NCBI RefSeq assembly: GCF_018390695.1
Contig: NZ_JAHBGF010000036.1
Span: 310,001-374,000 of the forward strand
Direction of reading: 5' to 3'
Source: Ancylobacter sonchi
GTDB lineage: Bacteria > Pseudomonadota > Alphaproteobacteria > Rhizobiales > Xanthobacteraceae
DNA length: 64,000 nt
The translations under genes were made by a program, and so were the position numbers. The notes beneath the pieces are model-generated. The model saw nothing but the letters and a program-made list of their open reading frames with translations, did no database searches and was not told where the DNA came from. Below, piece by piece: positions 1 to 6,744 of the stretch (positions are counted from its first letter, which is position 1; every line of letters starts with the position of its first letter).

Positions 1-1877
1 GGCCGCTTCTCGCGGGCCAGCGAGCCGGGGGTCTCGGTGAAGGTGGAATTGAGGAAGCTGCGCGCCGGCGCCGTCACCAGCCGGAACGGGTACTCCGCCG
101 TCGCCTCCTCGATCACCGCCCAGTGGTCGGGGAAGGCCGGCATGTCGGCGATCGGCCCGAACTTGCCCGGCGACTTGAACGGCACCTTGGCCCAGTCCGG
201 CTTCAGGCGGAATTTGCCGTCCGGCCAGGAGAAGCCCTTGAGGAAGTGCGCCGTCTCGAAATCCGGCTGCACGTCGATGAAGTGCTTCGCCTCCAGTTCC
301 TCGACGGTGCCGCGCCCGGTCGCCTGCAGTGTCCAGTCGACGATCTCGCGCGAGCTCATCTCGAAGCCGCGATGCCGCGCCCCCAGCCGCTCGGCCAGCG
401 CACAGATCACCTCGTGGTTGGAGCGGCACTCGCCCGGCGGGTCCACCAGCTTGGGACCGAGGGTGACATACTGGTTGCCGCCGCCCTGATAGATGTCGTC
501 ATGCTCGGTGAACATGGTGGCCGGCAGCACGATGTCGGCCATCACCGCCGTCTCGGTCATGAACTGCTCGTGCACCACGACGAACAGGTCTTCCCGGGCA
601 AATCCGGCGCGCACCTTCTCCTGCTCCGGGGCGATGGTCACCGGGTTGGTGTTCTGTATCAACATCGCGGTCACCTTCGGACCGCCGGCGAGCGCCTCCT
701 CCTCGCCGCAGAGGATGGCGCCGATGCGCGACTGGTCGAGCTGACGCGTCGCTCTGGCCTCACCGGTCACCCGATCGGTCTGACCATACACCTCACCGGA
801 CAGCAGGTCGGTTCCTTCGATCAGACTCTTGTTCCAGCCGAAGATCGCCGAATTGGAATGGAAGGCGCCGCCGCCCTCATGCTGCCAGGCGCCAGTGATG
901 GTCGGGATGCAGGTGACGGCATGCATGTTCACCGCACCATTGCGCGAGCGAGTGAAGCCGTAGCCGGCACGGATGAAGGTCCTCGGCGTCCGCCCGACAA
1001 GCCGAGCGAAATCAATGATTTCCGCGACGGGCAGCCCGGTGATCGCGCTCGCCCATTCCGGCGTCCTGTCGGCGAGATGCGCCTCGAACTCCTCGGCGTC
1101 GCGGGCATAGCGGGCAAGATAGGCCCGGTCGGCGAAGCCTTCTGCGAACAGCACATGCATGATCGCGCAGGCCAGCGCCCCGTCAGTGCCCGGGCGGATC
1201 ATGAGCGGGATATCCGCCTGCTCCATGGTCGGGGAGCGGTATACATCCACCACCGCGATCGGCGCGCCGCGTTCCTTGCGTGCCCTAACCGCATGAGTCA
1301 TCACGTTAATCTGGGTCGAGACCGGATTGGTCCCCCAGATGACGTTGAGATCGGCCCGCCCCATCTCACGCGGGTCCGGACCGGACAGCCGCCCGGCGCC
1401 GGCCATGAAGCCGGACCAGGCCGGATTGACGCAGATGCTTGAAAAGAAACGAGAATATCCCTTGGCATGCGTCAGCCGGTTGATGCCGTCGCGCATGACG
1501 AGACCCATCGTGCCGGCATAGTAATAGGGCCACACCGCCTCCGGCCCGTGCACCGCCTCGGCGGCACTGAACTTTTCGACAATGATATCAAGCGCTTCGT
1601 CCCAGGAGATCGGCTCGAAGGCGCCCGATCCCTTGGGGCCCGACCGTCGCAGCGGCTGGGTCAGCCGGTCCGGGTGATGCGCCCGCTCGGCATAGCGCGC
1701 CACCTTGGCGCAGATCACCCCGGCGGTGAAACTGTTGTCCCGCGAGCCGCGCACGCGGCCTATCCTGTTGCCGGATATCTCGATTTCCAGCGAGCAGGTG
1801 GACGGGCAGTCATGCGGGCAGGCGGAATGGCCGATACGCACGGACGGGTTCTTCGCAGGGGACGTATGCTGATTCAT
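1..1877 (-). CDS. Molybdopterin-dependent oxidoreductase, 3' end cut by window edge
   Basis: This frame is open from the left edge to an ATG at 1877, about 625 residues without a stop, so only the C-terminal end is missing. Near the N-terminus, ACPHDCPSTC followed about 30 residues later by GVICAK has the spacing of the [4Fe-4S] domain of the DMSO reductase superfamily. Further segments (WDEALDII, GTNPVSTQINVM, NTNPVT, ADIVLPATMFTEHDDIYQGG) are typical molybdopterin-binding parts of this family. No Tat signal is visible, so it is probably cytoplasmic. The substrate cannot be told; the family includes formate dehydrogenase-like and uncharacterised enzymes. A terminator hairpin lies directly against its start codon. 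Confidence 0.85.
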   Translation of the reverse strand, partial: MNQHTSPAKNPSVRIGHSACPHDCPSTCSLEIEISGNRIGRVRGSRDNSFTAGVICAKVARYAERAHHPDRLTQPLRRSGPKGSGAFEPISWDEALDIIVEKFSAAEAVHGPEAVWPYYYAGTMGLVMRDGINRLTHAKGYSRFFSSICVNPAWSGFMAGAGRLSGPDPREMGRADLNVIWGTNPVSTQINVMTHAVRARKERGAPIAVVDVYRSPTMEQADIPLMIRPGTDGALACAIMHVLFAEGFADRAYLARYARDAEEFEAHLADRTPEWASAITGLPVAEIIDFARLVGRTPRTFIRAGYGFTRSRNGAVNMHAVTCIPTITGAWQHEGGGAFHSNSAIFGWNKSLIEGTDLLSGEVYGQTDRVTGEARATRQLDQSRIGAILCGEEEALAGGPKVTAMLIQNTNPVTIAPEQEKVRAGFAREDLFVVVHEQFMTETAVMADIVLPATMFTEHDDIYQGGGNQYVTLGPKLVDPPGECRSNHEVICALAERLGARHRGFEMSSREIVDWTLQATGRGTVEELEAKHFIDVQPDFETAHFLKGFSWPDGKFRLKPDWAKVPFKSPGKFGPIADMPAFPDHWAVIEEATAEYPFRLVTAPARSFLNSTFTETPGSLAREKR

Positions 1878-1878
1878 G

Positions 1879-1911
1879 AAAAAGCGCTCCGCCACCATCG
1901 TAGCGGAGCGC
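1879..1911 (-). terminator. Intrinsic terminator of terC-1, touching the next start codon
   Basis: Read on the minus strand, a perfect 9-bp stem (arms at 1903-1911 and 1884-1892, 10-nt loop) is followed by five T residues at 1883-1879. The ATG of the molybdopterin oxidoreductase follows one base later (1877). The only ribosome-binding-like sequence for that gene, GGAG, lies in the 3' arm of the stem. The hairpin may therefore both end terC-1 transcription and restrict translation of the next gene. Confidence 0.8.
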
Positions 1912-1939
1912 CTCTCTCATTGGAACGGCGTCAACGGGC

Positions 1940-2692
1940 TCAGTGCGAGCCGGAGACCACCGCCTCGGAACGACGGCTCTTCACGATCCAGCCAAAGGCC
2001 ACCACGAAGGCCGCGCCGATCGCCGCCGCCAGATAATGCGGCAACGCCGCCGGCTTCAGCCCCACCGGATCCTCGGGATCGGCAATGGTTTCAACCATTT
2101 GCGGCGACATGGTCTGCATCGTCTCCAGCACGATCTTGTCGCTGACCAGCATCTCGCCGGCGATCCAGCCCAGCAGCGCCGCGCCGAACCAGATCAGCAC
2201 CGGGAAGCGCGAGATCAGCTTCAGGATCAGCTGCGAGCCGAAGATGATCAGAGGGATGGTGAGCAGCAGGCCGAAGATGAACAGCTCGGCATGGCCACGC
2301 GCCGCGGCGGCGATCGCCACCACATTGTCGAGGCTCATCACCGCGTCGGCGATGGCGATGGTGCGCACCGCCTTCCACAGGCTGTCGGCGCTCTCGACAT
2401 GGTGGCCTTCGCCACCCTCGTCGAGCACCAGCTTGATGGCGATCCAGAACAGCAGCAGCGCACCGACCACCTTCAACAGCGGCACGCCGAGCAGGTAGGA
2501 GACCGCCAGCGCGAAGATGATGCGCAGCCCGACCGCGGCCGCCGCACCGAGCAGGATGCCCCATTTGCGCTGCTTCTCGGGCAGCGAGCGGCACGCCAGC
2601 GCGATAACGACGGCATTGTCGCCGGACAACAGCAGATCGATCCAGATGATCTGCAACAGCGATACCCAGAATATGGGACTAGTGAAATCCAT
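1940..2692 (-). CDS. TerC/YjbE-family integral membrane protein (first of a tandem pair)
   Basis: The 250-residue protein has about seven hydrophobic segments and two copies of the acidic TerC motif in membrane context: DLLLSGDNAVVIA near residue 20 and ADAVMSLDNVVAIA near residue 115. This is the YjbE-type subgroup of the TerC family. Some members export Mn2+ or help load metal onto exported proteins; the metal handled here is inferred, not shown. The gene lies downstream of a 235-residue paralogue on the same strand. A GAGAGGA ribosome binding site precedes the ATG. It has its own plausible promoter (2767-2795) and terminator (1879-1911). Confidence 0.88.
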   Translation of the reverse strand: MDFTSPIFWVSLLQIIWIDLLLSGDNAVVIALACRSLPEKQRKWGILLGAAAAVGLRIIFALAVSYLLGVPLLKVVGALLLFWIAIKLVLDEGGEGHHVESADSLWKAVRTIAIADAVMSLDNVVAIAAAARGHAELFIFGLLLTIPLIIFGSQLILKLISRFPVLIWFGAALLGWIAGEMLVSDKIVLETMQTMSPQMVETIADPEDPVGLKPAALPHYLAAAIGAAFVVAFGWIVKSRRSEAVVSGSH

Positions 2693-2766
2693 CGCGTCCT
2701 CTCAGGTCGTCAACGTCTCGATGAGTGAAACGATCCCGCCGATCATGCGCATCTCTGGCATACGGA

Positions 2767-2795
2767 ATTATTTGTACCAGAGCGCACTCTATCAA
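2767..2795 (-). promoter_or_regulatory. Putative sigma-70-type promoter for terC-1
   Basis: On the minus strand, TTGATA (2795-2790) and AATAAT (2772-2767) are separated by 17 bases. They lie about 75 bases upstream of the terC-1 start, in an AT-rich patch of an otherwise GC-rich gap. Confidence 0.45.
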
Positions 2796-2801
2796 CTGAA
2801 G

Positions 2802-2830
2802 GCGCCCGCGACCTTTTCAGGTGCGGGCGC
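2802..2830 (-). terminator. Strong hairpin after terC-2, no clear T-run
   Basis: Arms GCGCCCGC (2823-2830 read on minus) and GCGGGCGC (2802-2809) form an 8-bp stem. An inner ACCT-GAAA-AGGT extension is capped by a GAAA tetraloop. It lies just after the terC-2 stop. There is no U-tract, so it may be a Rho-assisted terminator or an RNA-stabilising hairpin. Confidence 0.5.
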
Positions 2831-2859
2831 TTGTCAGGACGGCGAGATCGCGCAGCGTG

Positions 2860-3567
2860 TCAGTGCGTCGCGTCGTGCCGCGCCGAGCCGGCGCTGATGC
2901 GCCGGGCCATGAACCAGCCGATCGCCAGCACCAGCGCCGCCCCGAGAGCCGCCGCCGGATATTCGAAGCGGTGCACGAAGGCCTCGCCGAGATATTCGGC
3001 GATCTTGATGTCCGACACGAACATCTCGCCAGCCACCCAGCCGAGTAGCGCAGCACCCGCCCACACCAGGGCCGGGAAGCGCGACAGCAGCGACATGATC
3101 AGCGCGGCGCCGGCCACGATCATCGGGATCGAGATGACAAGGCCGATGGTGATCAGCACCCAGTTGCCGTCGGCGACCGCCGCGATGGCGACGACATTGT
3201 CCAGGCTCATCACCAGGTCGGCCACCGCGATGGTGCCGACGGCGCGCCACAGGCTGTCATGCGCCTGCACACCGCCCTCGCCGTCCTCGCCCTCGGGCAC
3301 CACCAGATCGACGGCGATGTACATCAGCGCCAGCGACCCGACGATGCGCAGCCAGGGCAGGCCGAGCAGCACCGCGATGATCGCGGTGAACACGATGCGC
3401 ATGCCGACCGCCACGCCGGCGCCCAGGATCATGCCCCAGCGGCGCATATTGTCCGGCAGCGACCGGCAGGCCATGGCGATGACGACGGCATTGTCGCCCG
3501 ACAGCAGCACGTTGATCCAGATGATCTTGACCAACGCGAGCCAGAATAGAGGCTCAAGATAGCTCAT
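2860..3567 (-). CDS. TerC/YjbE-family integral membrane protein (second of the pair)
   Basis: The 235-residue paralogue of the neighbouring TerC protein shares the motifs NVLLSGDNAVVIAMACRSLP near residue 20 and ADLVMSLDNVVAIA near residue 110, and has about seven membrane segments. The N-termini of the two proteins are close enough to suggest an old gene duplication, but length and loop sequences have diverged, so the roles may differ. Metal export, perhaps of manganese, is inferred from the family. The ATG at 3567 is preceded by GAGGGAAAT. A long leader containing a strong nested hairpin lies upstream. Confidence 0.88.
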   Translation of the reverse strand: MSYLEPLFWLALVKIIWINVLLSGDNAVVIAMACRSLPDNMRRWGMILGAGVAVGMRIVFTAIIAVLLGLPWLRIVGSLALMYIAVDLVVPEGEDGEGGVQAHDSLWRAVGTIAVADLVMSLDNVVAIAAVADGNWVLITIGLVISIPMIVAGAALIMSLLSRFPALVWAGAALLGWVAGEMFVSDIKIAEYLGEAFVHRFEYPAAALGAALVLAIGWFMARRISAGSARHDATH

Positions 3568-3714
3568 ATGATTTCCCTCACCGCCCGTCCGCCCGCGGAC
3601 GAGGCACGATTATGGTTTTCCCTCGGCGTTGGCGCGCCGGTTTACGGTGAGGCAAGAGGAGGTGGCTCCGGCGGGCCCACTCCCGGGCGCTCTTGGCGCG
3701 CCAAACGGCATCCC

Positions 3715-3754
3715 CGCTGCGGGCCACTTCTCCTGTGGCCGGACCCCCGCAGCG
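3715..3754 (-). promoter_or_regulatory. Nested hairpin in the 5' leader of terC-2
   Basis: The 367-base gap between terC-2 and ndk (3568-3934) contains an outer 9-bp dyad, CGCTGCGGG/CCCGCAGCG (3715-3723 with 3746-3754), and an inner dyad, GGCCAC/GTGGCC (3722-3727 with 3735-3740). The two share a few bases, so they could alternate. A palindrome TTGGCGCGCCAA lies further downstream at 3693-3704. TerC genes are often controlled by the yybP-ykoY manganese riboswitch. I could not find that riboswitch's conserved loop sequences here, so this is only a structured leader of unknown function. Confidence 0.4.
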
Positions 3755-3860
3755 CCCATGAAAGCAACATACATAATAATCGACGAGGTGGCCAACCCCG
3801 CGCCGGGAAATTTCCTGCCGTAAATGCTTTTGCGCGCGCAATAAGTCTTCGTCGCCGCAC

Positions 3861-3897
3861 AAAAAGCAACACCCCGCCCGGCAAGCCGGACGGGGTG
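3861..3897 (-). terminator. Intrinsic terminator of ndk
   Basis: On the minus strand a 13-bp GC-rich stem (arms 3885-3897 and 3870-3882, one G-U pair, 2-nt turn) is followed by TTGCTTTTT. It lies 38 bases past the ndk stop codon. Confidence 0.85.
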
Positions 3898-3934
3898 CGG
3901 TATTAAAGGATGGTGTAGCGAAGGATCGCGATGC

Positions 3935-4357
3935 TCAGCCGACGATCTCGTTGCCGGAGAAGAACTGCGCGATCTCGAGCGCCGCATTCTCCAGGCTGTC
4001 GGAACCGTGGGCGGAATTCTCACCGACGGACAGGGCGAAGTCCTTGCGGATGGTACCTTCCGCCGCATTCGCCGGGTTGGTGGCGCCCATCACTTCGCGA
4101 TACTTGGCGACGGCGTTCTCGCCCTCGAGCACCTGCACGACGATCGGCTCGGAGATCATGAACTCCACCAGTTCGCCGAAGAAGGGACGCTCCTTGTGCA
4201 CGCCGTAGAACGTCTCGGCCTGCGCCTTGGTCAGCTGGATGCGCTTCTGGGCGACGATCCGCAGGCCGGCTTTCTCGATGTAGCTGTTGACCGCGCCAGT
4301 CAGGTTGCGGCGGGTCGCATCGGGCTTGATGATCGAAAAGGTGCGCTCGAGCGCCAT
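3935..4357 (-). CDS. ndk: Nucleoside diphosphate kinase
   Basis: The 140-residue cytoplasmic enzyme transfers the gamma-phosphate from ATP to nucleoside diphosphates through a phosphohistidine. It begins [14 protein letters not shown] and carries the active-site motif NSAHGSDS with His117, the standard position. The length is exactly that of the family. An in-frame start 30 bases upstream exists. The ATG at 4357 is chosen because homologues begin MALERTF and AGGAAAG precedes it. It is a single gene with its own terminator. A CtrA-like site lies about 160 bases upstream, shared with the divergent small exported protein. Confidence 0.97.
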   Translation of the reverse strand: MALERTFSIIKPDATRRNLTGAVNSYIEKAGLRIVAQKRIQLTKAQAETFYGVHKERPFFGELVEFMISEPIVVQVLEGENAVAKYREVMGATNPANAAEGTIRKDFALSVGENSAHGSDSLENAALEIAQFFSGNEIVG

Positions 4358-4514
4358 GACGTTCTTTCCTACGTAGGGGGGAAGCAATTTCGCTGCGGCT
4401 TATAGCGATGGTGCGCTGCCGCGACAAGATGATGTCGAAGCCACAGGGAACCGCAAAATCCGATCGATCACGACTTGATGATCGGGCCTTGGAACTTTCC
4501 CACTCATCCACACG

Positions 4515-4530
4515 TTAAGACGGCGTTAAC
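4515..4530. promoter_or_regulatory. CtrA-type site TTAA-N7-TTAAC
   Basis: TTAA (4515-4518) and TTAAC (4526-4530) are separated by seven bases, an exact match to the consensus for full CtrA sites. It is followed at once by TTGACA (4532-4537), a -35-like hexamer, and preceded by TCATCCACA (4504-4512), one mismatch from a DnaA box. It lies in the 311-base gap between ndk (minus) and the small exported protein at 4669 (plus). Orientation and spacing favour the plus-strand gene as target. Confidence 0.6.
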
Positions 4531-4668
4531 GTTGACAACGGGGTGGATACCCTACGTAGCGTTTGACATCGAAAGACGGCGGTGAAGTCGATTTGATTAA
4601 ATTGGGTCGCAGTTCAAAGACTTAGATGCCGGCGGCACTGTATCCGCCGGGAGGCGGAGGCGTGTGTC

Positions 4669-4887
4669 ATGACGAAGGCTTTTGTCATTGGATCGATTGC
4701 GGCCCTGATGGCGCTCACCGCCATTTTCGTGGGTGGGGCCTCCGCTACCGGTTACTTCAAGCGAGCGCCCGTCGTCAGCACGGTCGAACTTCCATTGGAT
4801 CCGGTCGCCGGCGACTGCGTGGTGCAGACGCGTTGGGTGAGCGACGCCGGTCAGATGCGACAGGTGGAGCGCGCCGTCTGCTACTGA
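4669..4887 (+). CDS. Small exported protein of unknown function
   Basis: The 72-residue protein is not recognised. Residues 1-26 look like a Sec signal peptide: MTK, a long hydrophobic core, then ASA before the likely cleavage point. The mature part of about 46 residues has exactly two cysteines (50 and 71), which could form a disulphide in the periplasm, and ends AVCY. A GGGAGGCGGAGG ribosome-binding region lies upstream. The gene stands alone, with a CtrA-type site about 140 bases before it and a clean intrinsic terminator 60 bases after it. This supports a real, separately controlled transcript. Confidence 0.7.
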   Translation: MTKAFVIGSIAALMALTAIFVGGASATGYFKRAPVVSTVELPLDPVAGDCVVQTRWVSDAGQMRQVERAVCY

Positions 4888-4946
4888 GAGATTTACGGTT
4901 AGGCTCGCGGCATCCCACTCCCCCAAGCCCCACGCGAGCCCATAGC

Positions 4947-4984
4947 GCCCCGGCTTCTCCCCCAGGAAGCCGGGGCATTTTTTT
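4947..4984 (+). terminator. Intrinsic terminator of the small exported protein gene
   Basis: An 11-bp perfect stem, GCCCCGGCTTC/GAAGCCGGGGC (4947-4957 with 4966-4976), is followed by A and seven T residues on the plus strand. Confidence 0.9.
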
Positions 4985-5049
4985 GCGCGCGGCTCGCCGG
5001 AATCCTCCCGGGTCGCCGGATGAATGGCAGCCAACGGAACGTTCAGCCC

Positions 5050-5183
5050 CTGTTCCACCGTCGGGCCCTAGCGTGAACCCTGCCGGCCAAGCCCGGCAGA
5101 CGACGGTGCGATCCGTTTCGCCGACCCCGGATCCGCGCTGATCCGCCCCGGCTCGCCCAGGCGAGCCGGGGCTTTTCGTTTTT
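5050..5183 (+). ncRNA. Candidate structured small RNA with its own terminator
   Basis: After the previous terminator there is no plausible reading frame up to aqpZ, yet 5145-5183 is a near-perfect intrinsic terminator on the plus strand. Its stem is 12-13 bp (5145-5157 with 5160-5172), followed by TTTTCGTTTTT. Just before it, an 8-bp outer stem, CACCGTCG/CGACGGTG (5056-5063 with 5101-5108), encloses a 7-bp hairpin, CTGCCGG/CCGGCAG (5080-5086 with 5093-5099). A terminator without a gene plus an independent nested stem suggests a small RNA. Its 5' end is not defined; read-through of the upstream gene into a back-up terminator is the alternative. Confidence 0.4.
5145..5183 (+). terminator. Orphan intrinsic terminator
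   Basis: The arms GCCCCGGCTCGCC and GGCGAGCCGGGGC enclose a 2-nt loop, followed by TTTT, CG and TTTTT. It points away from the only plus-strand gene upstream, which already has a terminator at 4947-4984. No T-run follows it on the minus strand. Confidence 0.85.
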
Positions 5184-5309
5184 GCGGCCCGAACACTCCC
5201 GGTCTCGACATCTTCATGCCGCCGCGCCGTAAGGCAGGCCCGCAAGCGCAACGGGCGGCGGACCCGCGCCCACCGCCCATCTCATCGTCTAAGGGGCGAC
5301 CGTCGCGGA

Positions 5310-6002
5310 TCAGTCTTCCAGCAGCTTGGCCCGGAACAGCAGCCCGGCGAGCAGGCCGCCGATCGGCGGGATCACGATGAACAGCCAGAGTTGCTCGATC
5401 GCCCTGCCGCCTACGAACAGCGCGGGGCCAATGCTACGCGCCGGATTGACCGACACGCCCGTCACCGGAATGAACACGATGTGGATCATCACCAGCGTCA
5501 GGCCGATGGCGAGGCCGGCAACCGGCGTGACGCCGCCCTTGCTGGTCGAGCCGAGGATCACCACCAGGAACACGAAGGTGGCGATCAGTTCGGCGAGGAT
5601 GGCAGAGGTCGTACCGTAGCCACCGCCATAGCCCTCGCCCCAGCCATTCTGGCCGAGGCCGGACGCGGCGAGGTCATAGCCGCCGATCTTGCCGGACACG
5701 ATGAGGTAGAGCAGCGCGGCTCCGACGATGCCGCCCAGCACCTGGGAGATGACGTAGCCGACGAGATCGCCGGTCGACAGCCGCCCGGCCGCCCACACGC
5801 CGATGCTCACCGCCGGATTGATGTGGCAGCCGGAGATCGGGCCGATGCCATAGGCCATCGTCGCCACTGACAAGCCGAACGCCAAGGCCACCGCGAGGAA
5901 CCACACAGGCGAGATGGCGGCGAACCCCGTCACCGCGACCGATCCACAACCGAAAAGCACCAGGACGGCCGTGCCGATAAATTCAGCAAGATACTTTTTC
6001 AT
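5310..6002 (-). CDS. aqpZ: Aquaporin Z, water channel
   Basis: The 230-residue inner-membrane channel of the MIP family has both half-helix motifs: HINPAVS near residue 62 and SVNPARS near residue 184. Six membrane segments surround them. IPVTGVSVNPARS resembles E. coli AqpZ, including the small residues and Arg of the water-selective filter, and favours a water channel over a glycerol facilitator. The open frame runs 41 codons further upstream. The ATG at 6002 is chosen because family members begin MKKYLAEFIGT. The gene is monocistronic; no terminator was seen after it. Confidence 0.95.
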   Translation of the reverse strand: MKKYLAEFIGTAVLVLFGCGSVAVTGFAAISPVWFLAVALAFGLSVATMAYGIGPISGCHINPAVSIGVWAAGRLSTGDLVGYVISQVLGGIVGAALLYLIVSGKIGGYDLAASGLGQNGWGEGYGGGYGTTSAILAELIATFVFLVVILGSTSKGGVTPVAGLAIGLTLVMIHIVFIPVTGVSVNPARSIGPALFVGGRAIEQLWLFIVIPPIGGLLAGLLFRAKLLED

Positions 6003-6150
6003 GGTCAGTGCCCCGGGCCGGAAGGTGCAGAAACACCCGCCGGCGCCCAACAATGCCCCCTTATGAAGCACATTCCTTGTTGCCCCCGCCGTCAAGACGA
6101 ATAATCGTCCGGCGGATAAGGTCATTTCCTCGGTTGCAGAGGTGAAGTCG

Positions 6151-6669
6151 ATGACGGCGAAGCGCTACCTCAGCCTGTCGCTCTACAATGCCTGGGCCAA
6201 CCAACGAATCTATCAGGCCGCCGCGCGCCTCTCGCCGCTGCAATTCCGAGAGGATCGCGGCACCTTTTTTCACTCCGTCCACGGCACGCTCAACCATCTG
6301 CTGGTCACGGATCGCATATGGATGAAGCGCTTTACGGGCCTGGGCGAGATTGCCGCACGCCTCGACGCCATCCTGTTCGAGGATCTGGACACTCTCGAAC
6401 GCGCCCGCCTCGATGAAGACGCCCGCATCATCACCTTCGCCACTGCGCTCGACGAACAGGCGCTGGCCGCCGACATCCGTTACGCCAACAGTTCCGGCGC
6501 CAGCTTCACGCAGCCGCTCGACACCGTCCTGGACCATTTCTTCAATCACCAGACCCATCATCGTGGGCAGGTTCATGCGCTGCTGAGCCACTTTCTCGGC
6601 AATGCCGGCACTCCCTCGCTGGACCTCGTCGCCTTCCAGCGGGAAAACGGACTGGCCACGTCCCTGTGA
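6151..6669 (+). CDS. DinB-family metal-binding protein
   Basis: The 172-residue four-helix-bundle protein of the DinB/YfiT superfamily shows the conserved start YNAWANQRIY. Histidines are spaced as a metal triad: one in VHGTLNHLL near residue 50 and two in HHRGQVHALL near residue 133. Members are small cytoplasmic proteins often linked to thiol transfer or damage responses; the function here is unknown. The frame opens at a GTG at 6142, but the ATG at 6151 has GAGG at a better distance and fits family starts. Confidence 0.82.
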   Translation: MTAKRYLSLSLYNAWANQRIYQAAARLSPLQFREDRGTFFHSVHGTLNHLLVTDRIWMKRFTGLGEIAARLDAILFEDLDTLERARLDEDARIITFATALDEQALAADIRYANSSGASFTQPLDTVLDHFFNHQTHHRGQVHALLSHFLGNAGTPSLDLVAFQRENGLATSL

Positions 6670-6744
6670 CCTTGCCGGAATGACACAGCCTCCGGTGTGA
6701 CGCCGCCTCTTGCCCCGGCTCGCGCGGCAAGGCAAAAGGCGCGG

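Noticed and set aside
3568..3860. yybP-ykoY manganese riboswitch before terC-2
   Set aside because: The conserved loop sequences of that class were not found by reading. Only a generic nested hairpin is present.
4500..4560. Replication origin at the CtrA/DnaA-like cluster
   Set aside because: Only one near-match DnaA box and one CtrA site are present, with no AT-rich unwinding region and no origin-linked genes.
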